From positions 1 to 64,000 of the forward strand of contig JANDJE010000004.1 in NCBI GenBank assembly GCA_024331095.1: a stretch of DNA of 64,000 bases, in the 5' to 3' direction. Below the pieces are notes generated by a model. That model searched no databases. It saw only the letters and a program-made list of their open reading frames with translations, and was not told the origin of the DNA. Shown one piece after another: positions 62,132-64,000 of this stretch. This DNA comes from Nitrospira sp. (GTDB taxonomy: Bacteria; Nitrospirota; Nitrospiria; Nitrospirales; Nitrospiraceae). The stretch's first letter is position 1. The number at the start of each line of letters is the position of its first letter. The position numbers and the translations under genes were made by a program.

Positions 62132-63292
62132 ATGAAGTCGATCATTATCCTGGGGTCAACCGGATCGATCGGGACCAACACGCTCGATATCGTGCAACGA
62201 TTCCCCGATGACTTTCGCGTCGTCGGACTTACGGCGGGCGGTAATATTGAGAAACTGGAAGCGCAAATCCGCGCCTTCAAGCCACAAGCCGTGGCGGTAT
62301 CCTCGGAAACGTCCGCCGCGCTCCTCCGGACGAGATGCGCGGATCTTCCGGTGGATATCCTGGTCGGTGAAGAGGGAATCGCCCAGGTCGCCGCCATGCC
62401 GGGGGCCGAACTGGTGATCTCGGCCATCGTCGGCGCCGCCGGTCTTGTTCCCACCTTGGCGGCCATTCACAGCGGCAAGCACATCGCGTTGGCCAATAAA
62501 GAACCGATGGTGATGGCGGGCAAATTGATGCAGACCGAGGCCCGCAAGCACGGCGTCAGGATTTTTCCGGTCGACAGCGAGCACAGCGCGATTTTCCAGT
62601 CGCTCGAGGGGCACCGACTCCAAGACGTCCGCCGCCTCATCTTGACGGCCTCCGGAGGCGCCCTTTGGCCCTTGACGAAGGAGCAGTTATCGGATGTCAC
62701 GCCCGAGCGCGCGCTGCAACATCCGAATTGGAAGATGGGCTCGAAAATCACGATCGACTCCGCGACGTTGATGAACAAAGGGCTCGAAGTCGTCGAGGCT
62801 CGCTGGCTGTTCGACATCCCCGAATCCCGCATCGACGTCTTGATCCATCGGGAAAGCATCATCCACTCCCTGGTCGAATATGAGGACCGATCCGTGATCG
62901 CTCAGTTGGGGCTCCCGGACATGCGGACTCCCATTTCCTACGCAATGCGATATCCCGAACGCATGCCGCTCGACCTGCCCTCCCTGGACTTGACGGAAAT
63001 CGGCAAATTGACGTTTTGCAAACCGGACCACGACCGGTTTCCCTGCCTGTCCCTCGGTTACGAATCGCTGCGGATCGGCGGGACGATGCCGGCCGCCATG
63101 AACGCCGCCAATGAAGTGGCGGTCGAGGCGTTTCTCAACGGCGGCATCCGCTTTATCGAAATTCCCGAAGTGATCCGACATACGATGGACGCCCACAACC
63201 ATCGGGATCTCGTCGATCTTGAAGACGCCTTGGAAGCGGACCGCTGGGCGCGGGAAAAGGCCGGATCGCTGGTCCACGCCATGACACGCTGA
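62132..63292 (+). CDS. dxr: 1-deoxy-D-xylulose 5-phosphate reductoisomerase
   Basis: IIILGSTGSIGTNTLDIV, LANKEPMVMAG, FPVDSEHSAIFQ, NKGLEVVEARWLF. Confidence 0.97.
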   Translation: MKSIIILGSTGSIGTNTLDIVQRFPDDFRVVGLTAGGNIEKLEAQIRAFKPQAVAVSSETSAALLRTRCADLPVDILVGEEGIAQVAAMPGAELVISAIVGAAGLVPTLAAIHSGKHIALANKEPMVMAGKLMQTEARKHGVRIFPVDSEHSAIFQSLEGHRLQDVRRLILTASGGALWPLTKEQLSDVTPERALQHPNWKMGSKITIDSATLMNKGLEVVEARWLFDIPESRIDVLIHRESIIHSLVEYEDRSVIAQLGLPDMRTPISYAMRYPERMPLDLPSLDLTEIGKLTFCKPDHDRFPCLSLGYESLRIGGTMPAAMNAANEVAVEAFLNGGIRFIEIPEVIRHTMDAHNHRDLVDLEDALEADRWAREKAGSLVHAMTR

Positions 63293-63372
63293 CGATGACT
63301 ATTTTGAAATCGGCTCGATCGATGGTAGAGTAATCCCAACGCGGCACTTCCGACGGCTCGAACGCTGGATTG

Positions 63373-64000
63373 ATGACGATGATCTCCGCCATAACGTGGT
63401 CCCCCGACACCCTCTGGCTGCTGCTGCAAAAAGCGTGGTGGTTTCTTGTCGTTCTGGGCGTCCTGGTGGCGTTTCATGAGCTCGGCCACTTCCTCGCGGC
63501 CCGGTGGGTCGGTGTGAAGGTGCTCAAATTCTCGCTCGGCTTCGGCCCCAAATTATTCGGCCGCCAAGTCGGCGAGACGGAATATCTGCTGTCCGCCATT
63601 CCGCTGGGCGGCTACGTCAAATTGTTCGGAGAAGAAGAGACGGAAGCGACCACCGCCGAAGACCGCCGACGATCATTCGCCCACCAAAGCCTCGGGGGGA
63701 AGATCCTCATCGTAGCGGCCGGCCCCGGCTTCAATTTCATCCTGGCCTATTTGATCTTTGCCGGCTGGCTGGCAACGGGATCGCCTTTGTTCGTCCCCAC
63801 GTTTCGGGACCTGAGCGCCGACATCGAGGCTCTCGTTCCCACGTCGCCGGCCGCAAAGGCGGGAATGGAGGTGGGCGACCGCGTCGTCAAGGTCAACGGG
63901 AAAGATATTTCGACTAAGAGCGAATTGCTGGACGCCGTCGCGAAAAGCAACGGCGAATCCCTCACGCTTGAAATCAGTCGAGACGGCCGGATGAAAACCC
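63373..64000 (+). CDS. rseP: RIP metalloprotease RseP, truncated by the window end
   Basis: VLVAFHELGHFLAAR (HExxH), FSLGFGPKLFG, IPLGGYVKLFGE, PDZ domain start. Confidence 0.94.
   Translation, partial: MTMISAITWSPDTLWLLLQKAWWFLVVLGVLVAFHELGHFLAARWVGVKVLKFSLGFGPKLFGRQVGETEYLLSAIPLGGYVKLFGEEETEATTAEDRRRSFAHQSLGGKILIVAAGPGFNFILAYLIFAGWLATGSPLFVPTFRDLSADIEALVPTSPAAKAGMEVGDRVVKVNGKDISTKSELLDAVAKSNGESLTLEISRDGRMKT

Overview
High-GC bacterial chromosome segment; the Nitrospira-like gene content is an inference, not a database result. It is mostly ordinary housekeeping DNA with one clearly accessory region at the left end (about 1-5.9 kb). I read that region as a decayed chromosomal integron: an IntI-type integrase remnant abutting nrdJ, a putative attI-like zone with a 17-bp direct repeat, and three attC-like sites oriented on the minus strand. 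The cassettes carry Dcm + Vsr + HNH, a membrane/coiled-coil protein broken by one in-frame TGA, a HigB/HigA-like toxin-antitoxin pair, and a frameshifted BrnT-like toxin with its antitoxin. The integrase 3' end faces the array and lies on the same strand as the cassettes, which is the reverse of the classical integron layout. The core region contains nrdJ (with paired NrdR-box-like and DnaA-box-like sites), ampG-like, VPxPA-CTERM proteins (one intact, one decayed), mtaB/miaB, a mutY/mutT/exonuclease operon, lon, proA, gnd/zwf, HEAT + HD-GYP, a FolB-methyltransferase fusion, a Ser/Thr kinase, a second class II ribonucleotide reductase, hpnD/hpnE, type 4 UDG, tldD/pmbA, uppS-cdsA-dxr-rseP. The best candidate for an undescribed system in the core is a tightly coupled six-gene minus-strand operon at 27.5-30.8 kb. 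It encodes paralogous small beta-rich-looking proteins, a coiled-coil protein, a TPR protein and a possible I9-propeptide-like protein. No rRNA, tRNA or CRISPR array was recognised.
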